Of a DNA stretch of 64,000 bases, positions 25,401 through 40,400 are shown piece by piece. Where the stretch lies: NCBI GenBank assembly GCA_963693285.1, contig OY848924.1, forward strand, positions 4,357,214 through 4,421,213, in the 5' to 3' direction. The notes under the pieces were generated by a model. That model made no database searches and had not been told where the DNA came from. It saw nothing but the letters and a program-made list of their open reading frames with translations. Each line of letters starts with the position of its first letter. Position 1 is the stretch's first letter. The stretch comes from Xestospongia muta. Taxonomy: Eukaryota; Porifera; Demospongiae; Haplosclerida; Petrosiidae. A program made the translations under genes and the position numbers.

Positions 25401-28400
25401 GAGGGATATAGTGCTGAGAATTCTTATTACAATTAAACTGAGATTATATTATATTACTTGCTTAGACCACACAGTGCATTAAGTATTTCTTTTGTATATT
25501 TGTATTCACTATGGTTAATAAGATGTCTTTCTTCACTATCTATAGTGAGAACAGGTTTGTCACTGTGTTAATTTTACAGCAGGTTGTGGCATTGTGATAA
25601 TCACAAAGGTTGTGGTATATTATTTGCTATAGTAACAGTTGCTATGGTGACACAGATGCTGTTTATATAGTGATTATTGCTATGGTAACAAATACACTGA
25701 TGCTGTAGTAAATTATGAGCTGTTGTTATTTCTATCGATTATATGATTTCTTGGATTTTGTGATTTCATGTGTACCATTGGTATTGAAATTCATACATTT
25801 TTCATGATGATTGATGAATACATATGAATTGAACATCTAGTATGTTTTGGTATTGTTTTTGACAAATTTAGAATAGCTCGGCAATAAATGTTTTTCTGGC
25901 AAAATATGTATAATATGACCACAGTGACTAAACTCTATACTTTTCGGTAGAAATTATTTTTTACAAACTGATTTGTCTTGTAATACAAATTACTGTGACT
26001 TACTTTATCCTTAGTGTTGACATCAGCTTGTCCAACTTCAATTAGCAATTTTACTGTGTCAGCATGATCATTCTCTGCTGCAAGATGTGCAGGTGTACAT
26101 CCATTCTAGAAACATAAGAGACAAAGTTATTTAATTACAAAATAACATAAACTATTAGACAGTAAACTATATAGTCAATGGAACCAGTCATCAGTATATA
26201 TCATCATAATAATTCTATTACTTTGTATAATACAAGAAGTAACCCTACAACATACTCTACATATTCAATACAAACTACTAATAGCAGCTAACATTGATAA
26301 ACAAACTGTAGTAGTAACATATTCTCTTTATTAGCTCTATCTCATTCCATGATGTCACTATATGACATTATTATTGAGACACTAAACAAGCTAACATATT
26401 AATATACACAAATTCTATATTAAAGAAAACAATACAAACTCATGAACAATACCACATCATAAACCACACCCCTTGATTTCTAAAGAATTATGATATCATA
26501 TTTTGCACACTTATTTAAGGAAACAACCACACATGTTGTACTTAGAAATTTGAAATAAAATGTATTTGGTTGTTACGCATCAAACTTGGCACTGGATGTT
26601 TTACCAAATTTGGTATCCTAGTACAATATAGCAGGTTGTGGCATTGTGATTAAAAATAATAACAAAGGTTGTGGTATATTATTTGCTATAGTAACAGTTG
26701 CTATGGTTACACAGATGCTGTTTATATAGTGATTATTGCTATGGTAACAAATACACTGATGCTGTAGTAAATTATGAGCTGTTGTTATTTCTATGGATTA
26801 TATGATTTCTTGGATTTTGTGATTTCATGTGTACCATTGGTATTGAAATTCATACATTTTTCATGATGATTGATGAATACATATGAATTGAACATCTAGT
26901 ATGTTTTGGTATTGTTTTTGACAAATTTAGAATAGCTCGGCAATAAATGTTTTTCTGTCAAAATATGTATAATATGACCACAGTGACTAAACTCTATACT
27001 TTTTGGTAGAAATTATTTTTTACAAACTGATATGTCTTGTAATACAAATTACTGTGACTTACTTTATCCTTAGTGTTGACATCAGCTTGTCCAACTTCAA
27101 TTAGCAATTTTACTGTGTCAGCATGATCATTCTCTGCTGCAATATGTGCAGGCGTACATCCATTCTAGAAACATAAGAGACAAAGTTATTTAATTACAAA
27201 ATAACATAAACTATTAGACAGTAAACTATATAGTCAATGGAACCAGTCATCAGTACATATCATCATAATAATTCTATTACTTTGTATAATACAAGAAGTA
27301 ACCCTACAACATACTCTACATATTCAATACAAACTACTAATAGCAGCTAACATTGATAAACAAACTGTAGTAGTAACATATTCTCTTTATTAGCTCTATC
27401 TCATTCCATGATGTCACTATATGACATTATTATTGAGACACTAAACAAGCTAACATATTAATATACACAAATTCTATATTAAAGAAAACAATACAAACTC
27501 ATGAACAATACCACATCATAAACCACACCCCTTGATTTCTAAAGAATTATGATATCATATTTTGCACACTTATTTAAGGAAACAACCACACATGTTGTAC
27601 TTAGAAATTTGAAATAAAATGTATGTGGTTGCTACGTGTCAAACTTGGCACTGGATGCTTTACCAAATTTGGTATCCTAGTACAATATAGCATGTTGTGG
27701 CATTGTGATTAAAAATAATAAAAAAGGTTGTGGTATATTATTTGCTATAGTAACAGTTGCTATGGTGACACAGATGCTGTTTATATAGTGATTATTGCTA
27801 TGGTAACAAATACACTGATGCTGTAGTAAATTATGAGCTGTTGTTATTTCTATCGATTATATGATTTCTTGGATTTTGTGATTTCATGTGTACCATTGGT
27901 ATTGAAATTCATACATTTTTCATGATGATTGATAAATACATATGAATTGAACATCTAGTATGTTTTGGTATTGTTTTTGACAAATTTAGAATAGCTCGGC
28001 AATAAATGTTTTTCTGGCAAACTATGTATGATATGACCACAGTGACTAAACTCTATACTTTTTGGTAGAAATTATTTTTTACAAACTGATATGTCTTGTA
28101 ATACAAATTACTGTGACTTACTTCATCCTTAGTGTTGACATCAGCTTGTCCAACTTCAATTAGCAATTTTATTGTGTCAGCATGACCATTCTCTGCTGCA
28201 TAATGTGCAGGTGTACGTCCAAACTAGAAACATAAGAGACAAAGTTATTTAATTACAAAATAACATAAACTATTAGACAGTAAACTAACATCAACTTGAA
28301 GGAGCGTCAAACTCCCTTAACCAACTCCCTTAACTAACTCCCTTAACCAACTGTTGTCAAATCAAGGCTTAGAACATATGTCCATATATGGACATAACAG

Positions 28401-31400
28401 CTAATGGTTTTGAATTTTAATAGCTTCTGGGCTGTAACATCTTAGTTAGGTGTGCTTTAAATAGATAAATTTAAGAGAAGTCAAGAAGATGCCCAAGCGT
28501 CCTTCTGAAGACACGGAAGTCCCTGCTACACGAAAATGGCAGCTGACTCTGTAAATAGACCCATGAATGGCTAGATAGATGGGGCATTTCAGGCTTACTG
28601 GAAGCCCAAGATGTAAGAACTTTAAAACTAGAAGAAAGCTACAATATAGCAATGTTGTATCTGTATTCAGTGTATAAAATAACTACTACATCAAAAAAGA
28701 ATTTTTGTCATGGCAAACCTGGGACTTGTATTATGGCTTTAAGAACTTATGTGCTGATTTCACTTCTGCTCATCCAGTACGTCTCAATGGTAGTGCAATT
28801 GAGACTTACTTTAGCCAGGTCAAGCATGCCACAACAGGCCATATAGTCAGGTCAAGCATGCCATATCAGGCCAATTATCATCAGTGAACTAAGCCATTCC
28901 CAGAGGTGCTGTAATAACTGAGACGAAGTATTCATAGCAAGCTGAGGCATCATTGTGGAGACAATAGAAATGCACCACATCTTTATATGAAAACCTGATT
29001 TGAAACGTAAACCATACAACTGAAAGAAGTAGTAACTGTTTATTCTATTAATAATGTTATAATATCAGATAATATTAACCTTAATAGCAAAAGGAGGTTT
29101 AATAATGCAAATGATTACTATAAGTAAATGAATCAATAATATTATAATTCATTGTTCCATCATGTACTTAGCAGTACTTATGCTACGTAAGTGTATTTTC
29201 CTTATATGGAATAATCCCTGAACGTGTTTCACAATGGTTAGAATACAAATATAATAGCAGTTAGATGCTCCTTTGCGTCGCTTCGTGACACTCATGCATT
29301 CCTGCAGTGACTAAAATCTATACTTTTTGGTAGAATGTTTTTTATAAACTTGCCAATTACACATGAAAATTAAATAATGGTCATTATTTAAATATTTTAT
29401 AGATTTTGAGAGTGTTTGTAAAAAATTAAAAGCATAAAGCTACAAATTTGTCTTAAAACAACAATTCACTCAATTATCATGGTGTTATAAGTAATATTAA
29501 TATAGTAGTATAATTGTTACCATGGAAATTGTTGCTATGGTGATGAATACACAAACACATATCGTATACCGAGAATTATTGGCGACGATAAAATTTGGTG
29601 GAATTGTAAAAATTTATATTTGGCAAGATTAAATTTGATGAATTTAGCACATGTCTTGTTACCACACCCACTTTAATGAAATAAAATGGACTTCAGGTTT
29701 GATTCTGTTGTTAGAGGCTACCACATGTACAAAGGTGTGCATGTGGCAACTATGTGATAATTTTGACTGTTATTTAATTTGGTGATTTTTTTAAATTTGC
29801 CAATTTGCCAAATTTTATCAGTTGTCAATAAATCCCACTATATGGTATTTGTTCTAATGTAACAGTTGCTATGGCAGCTATTACTATGACAATTGGTGTT
29901 GCTATAGTAATAGTTGCTATGGTGAGAGACATGCTGTGTTTTAGAGTAATTGTTGCTTTGGTGACGTACATTCTTTTGCTTAGTAATTGTTTCTATGGTA
30001 ACATAAGTGCTGTTGCTATATTAAATTATGTAAATTATCTGATTCCTAGGAAATTTTGAATAAATGTGACCATAAATATGAAAAAGGTACTTAACATCCA
30101 AATGAATTTTGAACCAATGCTTGTGTCAAAATGGTTCTTACAATCCATCTTGAGCGGGAAATTAATGTAATTTGGTACTTATAAAAGTCAATCATTCTGC
30201 TTGTCACATACAAAATATTAATAACATTTTTCAAGATGATCTCATGGCAACAATTTATTCACAAGAGTTCTTTCGAAATCTGTTTGCACTTAGGCACCAT
30301 TTTCATATCTATGGTCATAAATGTTTGCCTATATATGGTTACTACACAGCCACTTTATACAAACTTGTATATTTGGTGTACATTCTATATAAAATGATCA
30401 TGTAGCAAATGCAAATAGAACATTCGTTCAAAATTCTTAGGAACAACATGTGGTTTTCATTAAATAATGCAATAATTATGCTCATTCATATTATTTCTAA
30501 ACTATAATATCTGACTTCATTAATGGTATCATGACTAACAGACAGTAACCTTGAACACTGTTTGTTATTTCTTGTGTTATATATATAGAATAGCCTTGTT
30601 ACAAGTCACATAATGAAAGTACCATTTTAGTATGTTTACATAATGATTTAATATGTATTATTATTCAAATATTTTGGAAAAATTATTAATAGAATCAAGA
30701 TCTGGTGAAGAACAGTTGTTGTAGAATGTAGGTTCCTAATTACATCAGTAATACACCTCAAATCATGTGTCTTATTGATTTATTAACCTCATATGAAGTA
30801 ATTGGAACTATTTGATCATCAAAATTTGGTCAAATGATATGTTTTGTAATACAATTACTGTGACTTACTACTGAATCCTTAGTGTTGACATCAGCTTGTC
30901 CAACTTCAATTAGCAATTTTACTATGTCAGCATGACCATTCTTTGCTGCAAGATGTGCAGGTGTATGTCCAAACTATAAACATAAGAGACAAAGTTATTT
31001 AATTACAAAATAACATAAACTATTAGACAGTAAACTATATAGTCAATGGAACCAGTCATCAGTACACATCGTTATAACAATTCCATTACATTGTATAATA
31101 CAAGAAGTAACCCTACAACATACTCTACATATTCAATACAAACTACTAATAGTAGCTAACATTGATAAACAAACTGTAGTGTAACATATTCTCTTTATTA
31201 GCTCTATCTCATTCCATGATGTCACTATATGATATTATTATTGAGACACTAAACAAGCTAACACATTAAGATACACAAATTCTATATTAAAGAAACATGA
31301 TACAAGATTATGAAGAATATCGCATCACAAACCACATGTGCACTTATTTAGGGAGACCACACATGTTGCACTAAAAAATTTGAAATAAAATGTATGTGGT

Positions 31401-34400
31401 TGCTACATGTCTACTTTGCACTGGATGTTTTACCAAATTTGGGATCCTAGTACTATATTCATTGCTCTTCTTGGATACTATATTTAGTATACATCCTATA
31501 CAAATTGATCATGTAGCGAATGTATATAAACCGTTCTTTCAAAATTCTTTAGCACAACATGTGGTTTTATTTAATAATGTCATAATTATGTCCAATCATA
31601 TTATTTCAAATCTACAATATCTGACTTAATTAATGATATCATGACTAACAGACAGAAACCTTGAACACTGTTTGTTATATCTGTTTGAGTTGAATTGGTC
31701 CCTTCATTAAAAAAGGTGTTGTATGCATGGAATGTAAGGTGAGGTATTTCCTCATCTAATCATATGCAGTTAGCACTGGAGTACATTTAAAGTTATTCAT
31801 TGTTAGTTCACGTGAATGTCATGCAAACAGACCACGCTATCTTTCGTGCTCGTGAAAATGCAAAGGGAAAAAGACTGAAATCAAAGGACGTTGTTGCGAA
31901 TGTCTACGACTACTTGAGAAAGTCAGCAGGTGTCAATGGATTCAAGGACCTCTTAAACGAACCTCTGATGCCACAGGAGTTTCACATACCAGTATCAAGA
32001 GGCTAAGGCGAGAGAGAAAGTTGACATTGGTGGAGCTGCTTTTTCAACTCCAACAAAAAGATACAAACCCCTCCAGACACATGTTAGTTGATGATTTTGA
32101 TCGCAAAGCCATCAGACGAAAAATCACAAAAGACTTATTTACAATAGAACATCTGTTCATAATGTTATAATTAGAACAGTAATTTTAAAATTGCCATGTG
32201 ACAAATGGTTGACTTTGCAAGGTGAAAAGTGTTGTTTGTTTCAATCCTCGAAAAGTTGTGTAATTTGAAGTATGTCAAAGGTATGCCATTGAAAATGTAT
32301 GGATGTTTTTAGTTTGCTACTTTCTCACAGAACTAGACAGCCAAATTTTATGTATAAAATGGGCATTTGTGAGCTAAATCCATTGGTACAAATTCCATGT
32401 AGATAGTACGTAAAATAGCAAAGTTATTTACATGTCTGGGTGGCCCAACTCAACTCGGACAGTGTATAGTTCTTGTGTTATATATATAGAATAGCTTTCT
32501 TAGAAGTCACATAATGAAAGTACCATTTTTAGTATGTTGATTTCAAGAGAAATGTAGCAAATTTACAAGTTATAGAAAGAAACTAATCACAACATATTGA
32601 TATGTCCACCTCAGAGTGTATTTATCAAATGTGCTCTAGAGGGAGGGGGACATTATGAGGTCGTCTGTCATTCAGTCAATACAGTCAGAGTAGTTGAAGA
32701 GGACACTTTTCTGGGAAACGTGGAAGCTGAGATAGCAGTAATGAAAAGAGAAAAACATCCATGGTAAGTGACTATCTCATTAAATAGTCTAAATCTATGT
32801 TTTAGGATCAACACAGGAACAGATATAACTTTGTTAAGATTATTAATAAGACTAACTAAAGTTTTGCTCATGCTGTCTACACATATATAATGTGGCCCAA
32901 ATTGTAGCTGTTTTCATTGAACAGTTTCTAGGAATCATGGAATATAAAAAAAGTTGTCAAGGAAGAGATGTAAGATATGAAAGGATTGGACAAAGCCTTA
33001 GTGGGACCTCCAGCAATACAAGCACTGAACCTAGTAACATGTGTGTACAAGGTGAAGCAAGACTATTCAGAGAACACACTGTCATTATATCCTGAAATAT
33101 TCAAAGGACTGATGAAATTAACATGTAACTATACAATAAGGTAAAGATGATGTCCAGCCCTGTACAATGTTTGATACAAATTTCCAACAGTACTGTACAA
33201 ACTACTTTAATTACTTGTAGAAATGATCCCACCAATTACTACACATTAGAGAACCAATATTTATATCCAAATAATTATTGATGTGAGTACATGTGCTAGA
33301 TATATGACAAAGTATGTAACAAAAGGTGAATTATCTTAAAAGCTCATTATCATCAATTTTTAATCCTGTATTAATCACCATGGTGACAACAACACTACTT
33401 ATAAAGCATTACAAGGTGCAATGTTATGTTGTGTTGACAAACATGATTACAGTACTCAAGAAACAGCATATCTGCTACTCCATCTACTGCTGGTAAGTTG
33501 TACTACAATTTTGTAATAATCTTCTAATAAACAAAACAAAATCTTCCAAGGAAACAAGCTTCTTATGTAATAGACAATAATGACAACCTTGCAAGGTACA
33601 GATGGCAATAGAATATTTTAGGAACATATGTACATATACTTTGTTTATATGAGCTAGTACATTCCCAACCAATAACAATATGTGATATGTTTATATCATA
33701 TAACAGTTCACATTACTTGTGGGTTCACAGTCAACTGTATGTACTACAACATGTCTTGTTTACATTACTATATATAGTAATGTGAAAAATAAATATTGTA
33801 CTACATACACGTATTGAGACATAACTGAATCCTTAGCATTTACTCACTAATATGACAATGAGGGATATAGTGCTGAGAATTCTTATTACAATTAAACTGA
33901 GATTATATTATATTACTTGCTTAGACCACACAGTGCATTATGTATTTCTTTTGTATATTTGTATTCACTATGGTTAATAAGATGTCTTTCTTCACAATCT
34001 ATAATGAGAACCGGTTTGTCACTGTGTTATTTTTACAGCAGGTTGTGGCATTGTGATAATCACAAAGGTTGTGGTATTTATTTGTTATAGTAACAGTTGC
34101 TATGGTTACACAGATGCTGTTTATATAGTGATTATTGCTATGGTAACAAATACACTGATGCTGTAGTAAATTATGAGCTGTTGTTATTTCTATGGATTAT
34201 ATGATTTCTTGGATTTTGTGATTTCATGTGTACCATTGGTATTGAAATTCATACATTTTTCATGATGATTGATGAATACATATGAATTGAACATCTAGTA
34301 TGTTTTGGTATTGTTTTTGACAAATTTAGAATAGCTCGGCAATAAATGATTTTCTGGCAAACTATGTATAATATGACCACAGTGACTAAACTCTATATTT

Positions 34401-37400
34401 TTTTGTAGAAATTATTTTTTACAAACTGATATGTCTTGTAATACAAAGTACTGTGACTTACTTCATCCTTAGTGTTGACATCAGCTTGTCCAACTTCAAT
34501 TAGCAATTTTATTGTGTCAGTATGACTATTCTCTGCTGCAAGATGTGCAGGTGTACGTCCTCTCTAGAAACATAAGAGACAAAGTTATTTAATTACAAAA
34601 TAACATAAACTATTAGACAGTAAACTATATAGTCAATGGAACCAGTCATCTGTACATATTATCATAATAATTCTATTACATTGTATAATACAAGAAGTAA
34701 CCCTACAACATACTCTACATATTCAATACAAACTACTAATAGCAGCTAACATTGATAAACAAACTGTAGTAGTAACATATTCTCTTTATTAGCTCTATCT
34801 CATTCCATGATGTCACTATATGACATTATTATTGAGACACTAAACAAGCTAACATATTAATATACACAAATTCTATATTAAAGAAAACAATACAAACTCA
34901 TGAACAATACCACATCATAAACCACACCCCTTGATTTCTAAAGAATTATGATATCATATTTTGCACACTTATTTAAGGAAACAACCACACATGTTGTACT
35001 TAGAAATTTGAAATAAAATGTATGTGGCTACGTGTCAAACTTGGCACTGGATGTTTTACCAAATTTGGTATCCTAGTACAATATAGCAGGTTGTGGCATT
35101 GTGATTAAAAATAATAACAAAGGTTGTGGTATATTATTTGCTATAGTAACAATTGCTATGGCAACACAGATGCTGTTTATATAGTGATTATTGCTATGGT
35201 AACAAATACATTGATGCTGTATTAAATTATGAGCTGCTGTTTTTTCTATGGATTAAATGATTACTTGGATTTTGTGATTTCATGTGTACCATTGGTATTG
35301 AAATTCATACAGCTTTCATGATAATTGATGAATACATATGAATTGAACATCTTGTATGCTTTGGTATTGTTTTTGACAAATTTAAAATAGCTTGGCAATA
35401 AATGTTTTTCTGTCAAAATATGTATAATATGACCACAATGACCAGGAGCGCATGAGCGTTGCAAAGCAACTTGAAGGAGTGTCAAACTCCCTTAACCAAC
35501 TGTTGTCAAATCAAGGCTTAGAACATATGTCCATATATGGACATAACAGCTAATGGTTTTGAATTTTAATAGCTTCTGGGCTGTAACATCTTAGTTAGGT
35601 GTGCTTTAAATAGATAAATTTAAGAGAAGTCAAGAAGATGCCCAAGCGTCCTTCTGAAGACACGGAAGTCCCTGCTACATGAAAATGGCAGCTGACTCTG
35701 TAAATAGACCCATGAATGGCTGGATAGATGGAGCATTTCAGGCTTACTGGAAGCCCAAGACGTAAGAACTTTATTATTAGTATTCATGGCAAGCTGAGGT
35801 ATCATTGTGGAGACAATAGAAATGCACCACTCTTTATATGAAAACCTGATTTGAAACGAAAACCATACAACTGAAAGCAGTAGTAACTGTTCATTCTATT
35901 AATAATGTTATAATATTAGATAATATTAACCTTAATAGCAAAAGGAGGTTTAATAATGCAAATGATTACTATAAGTAAATAAATCAATAATATTATAATT
36001 CATTGTTCCATCATGTACTTAGCAGTACTTATGCTACGTAAGTGTATTTTCCTTATATGGAATAATCCCTGACCGTGTTTCGACAATGGTTAGAATACAA
36101 ATATAATAGCAGTTAGAAGCTCCTTTGCGTCGCTTCATGACACTCATGCACTCCTGTAGTGACTAAACTCTATACTTTTTGGTAGAAATTTTTTTATAAA
36201 CTTGCCAATTACACATGAAAATCAAATAATGGTCATTATTTAAATATTTTATAGACTTTGAGAGTGTTTGCAAAAACTTAAAAGCATAAAGCTACAAAAT
36301 TGTCTTAAAACAACAATTCACTCAATTATCATGGTGTTATAAGTAATATTGATATAGTAGTATAATTATTACCATGGAAGTTGTTGCGATGGTGATGAAT
36401 ACACAAACACATATCGTATACCGAGAATTATTGGCGACGATAAAATTTGGTGGAATTGTAAAAATTAATATTTGGCAAGATTAAATTTGATGAATTTAGC
36501 ACATGTCTTGTTACCACACCCACTTTAATGAACTAAAATGGAGTTCAGGTTTGATTCTGTTGTTAGCGGCTACCACATGTACAAAAGTGTAGATGTGGCA
36601 ACTATGTGATAATTTTGACTGTCGTAAATAAATCCCAGTATATGGTATTTGCTCTATAGTAACAGTTGCTATGGCAGCTATTACTATGACAATTGTTGTT
36701 GCTATAGTAATAGTTGCTATGGTGAGATACATGCTGTGGTTAAAGTAATTGTTGCTTTGGTGACGTACATTCTTTTGCTTAGTAATTGTTTCTATGGTGA
36801 CATAAGTACTGTTGCTATATTAAATTATGTGGATTATCTGATTCCTAGAAAATTTTTAATAAATGTGACCATAAATATGAAAAAGGTACTTAACATCCAA
36901 ATGAATTTTGAACCAATGCTTGTGTCAAAATGGTTCTTACAATCCATCTTGAGCAGGAAATTAATGTAATTTAGTACTTATAAAAGTCAATCATTCTGCT
37001 TGTCACATACAGAATATTAATAACATTTTTCAAGATGATCCCATGGCAACAATTTATTCACAAGACTTCTTTTGAAATCTGTTTGCACTTAGGTACCATT
37101 TTCATATCTATGGCCATAAATGTTTGCCTATATATGGTTACTACACAGCCACTTTATACAAACTTGTATATTTGGTGTACATTCTATATAAAATGATCAT
37201 GTAGCAAATGCAAATAGAACATTCGTTCAAAATTTTTAGGAACAACATGTGGTTTTCATTAAATAATGCAATAATTATGCTCATTCATATTATTTCTAAA
37301 CTATAATATCTGACTTCATTAATGGTATCATGACTAACAGACAGTAACCTTGAACACTGTTTGTTAGTTCTTGTGTTATATATATAGAATAGCCTTGTTA

Positions 37401-40400
37401 CAAGTTACATAATGAAAGTACCATTTTTAGTATGTTCACATAATGATTTAATATGTATTATTATTCAAATATTTTGGAAAAATTATTAATAGAATCAAGA
37501 TCTGGTGAAGAACAGTTGCTGTAGAATGTAGGTTCCTAATTACATCAGTAATACACCTCAAATCATGTGTCTTATTGATTTATTAACCTCATATGAAGTA
37601 ATTGGAACTATTTGATCATCAAAATTTGGTCCAATGATATGTTTTGTAATACAGTTACTGTGACTTACTAATGAATCCTTAGTGTTGATATCAGCTTGCC
37701 CCACTTCAATTAGCAATTTTACTATGTCAGCATGACCATTCTCTGCTGCAAGATGTGCAGGTGTACGTCCATACTAGAAACATAAGAGACAAAGTTATGT
37801 AATTACAAAAGGACATAAACTATTAGACAGTAAACTATATAGTCAATGGAACCAGTCATCAGTACATATCATCATAATAATTCTATTACATTGTATAATA
37901 CAAGAAGTAACCCTACAACATACTCTACATATTCAATACAAACTACTAATAGTAGCTAATATTAGTGAAAAACAAACTGTAGTAGTAACATATTCTCTTT
38001 ATTAGCTCTGTCTCATTCCATGATGTCACTATATGACATTATTATTGAGTCACTAAACAAGCTAACATATTAATATACACAAATTCTATATTAAAGAAAA
38101 ACAATACAAGCACATGAAGAATACTACATTACAAACCACACCCCTTGACTCTATTCATAATACAAACCTTGTCACAAATATTGGGGTCTGCCTTAACTGT
38201 TAAGAGTAACTGAACTATCTCAATGTGTCCTGCACTTGAAGCAAAATGCAAAGCACTCTGATGATTCTAGAGAAAGAATAAAACTAAATAATGTGGCTAA
38301 AAAATAATTATTAATAAATGTTTAATACTACAAAAAATTTTCAAAATTTTCTAACCCTTGCTAATGAAAGATAACAGACAAAGGAGACATCATTACTGTA
38401 TATAAATAAAAATGCACTAAAGTGCTTAACCTCGCTGCGGTGCCCAGTGTAAATCTATACTGCAGAGTGCACGTAACATGTACATTTAAGATTGGAGAAG
38501 GTGTGGTCAAATTATTGATGGTCACGTGATCCACATTACAAACTGTTGTTTGATGACTCAGCATTTCTCTTCAATCAAAGGGAAAAAGCTTAGTCGTTTA
38601 CTGGGTACTTTGCACTCTGATTGACATGTCTGTGAAGCTGTAACTGAGTAAGTAATAGTATCATTCAATTTCCAAGCAAGATTAAGTGCTAAATTCGTGA
38701 TGAATGTTTCTCTGAGCCTTTACATGACGCTTTAAAATGTTTCAATATTTCATATACAATATTTATTGTAACTTGAAAATGAAGCGTTCTTTGGAAACGT
38801 CCCGTAGTACAAATATAAATTAAAGATATTATCTATTAGTAGCAGTTTTTTCAGTGCTTTGAGACGTTTCCTGAATGTGTTACTTCGCTCCTAGTCCATG
38901 TCAATCTTAAAAACACTTTTCAGAACTTTTCTAACGATTGCTTCGACCAACGGCCTTCTGTCTTGCTGATCCATAGTCCTCTAAGATTCTCTACAGCATA
39001 CTACAAAATCTCCACGTTAGGTTTTTTACTTTTCTAGAAACGCCACTTGACCTCTACAGCCTGAAAATTCTTTTGCGAGTTTTAAGCTTTCGTTTTCTTT
39101 GACAATGTTATTGATACTACTGTTGTAAAGTCCACATGTTTTTCTATTCATTACTAAACATTGGTAGCTGCTAACACTTCGCTTGTCAAGTTATAGCAGT
39201 TCAAAAAACAGGCAGTGCAGACACACCCACACAAACACACCCACACACTGACAGACTACAGTACCCTCGCTTTGCGCAAATGCAAAGCGAGGTTAATAAC
39301 TAACACATAGTAGGTAGTATTGGTGATATTATATTTTAACATTTCTAATATAGGCAACTCTACAATATAGACATCACTCCTGTCAATACATATGTTTTGC
39401 CTATTCTAATAATAATAGGCACCCTCTGACTTCATAATTAATTTTACGAGCACCAAATTAATTAAAATTGAAATAGACCTGTTGTAGGCTATAATAATTT
39501 ATATTTTGTCAGTTCTGGACCAACAGATGTAGCAGAAACTGTTGATACCAAGAAATTCCGGCTTATTAATTAGTTACAATAACTTGCTAGTCTTTAAAAG
39601 TGTAGAAAACTGAATGAAAGACATTGAAATGACAATTTAGGATCACCAGTTGTGATAATAGTTGAATAAGAATGCTAGTTCATGTTGTCTGTATCATGTT
39701 TACTGATAAAACTAAGAAAGTGATACTTTTATAGACATGATAGCCTATGACTACTTCATCTTTCTCACTGCTGAACTGGTAAATTTTATTTAATCAGAAT
39801 GTCACCTATTCACACAATTTCATATAATCATGTAAGTAGGTGACACCTCAATTCAGGTGCCCTTTTCTTCTAAACTTTATTTTCTTACTCTAATAATAGG
39901 CACCTTGACTATAACATTATTTTAGGTGTCCCTACATTAATATAACATGTAGTTATGAAAACTATACTACATTTCTCCAAATAAAGCTCATTAATATTGT
40001 TGTTACTTAAAATAAACCACACCTACTACCAAGTTTTGGTATATGGAATTTTTTAAATATTTATCTGTTATACAGAGATGTCAGAAATGATATGACTGGA
40101 AAAGGAGTGACCTCACCACTTTCAACAGCCATGAATAAAAATCTTTCTTTGATTTACTTAGGTTAGTCTGTTATAATAAACCTTCTCACATTCCATTTTT
40201 GATTGACTTGAACAATCAATGTAATTATAACTCCACATACCAATGATGCATTTTGAAAAAAAAATTACTTAAATCATTTTGATTGATTTGTATATACAAA
40301 TATTATACAAATGTGTTTTTAACAACTTACATTCCTTTAGAATTTGTCCTAGCAAACTTAAAATACTCAACTTCCCCTCACATCACCTACATATTTGTGG

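Noticed and set aside
25500..28290. Regular ~1-kb spaced repeats considered as a CRISPR-like array
   Set aside because: Units are 1.06 kb with exons inside and near-identical introns; this is tandem exon duplication in a eukaryotic gene.
36649..36969. 106-residue plus-strand frame
   Set aside because: It begins in the CTATGG-type repeats and its paralogue at 29871-30059 stops earlier; no coding conservation is apparent.
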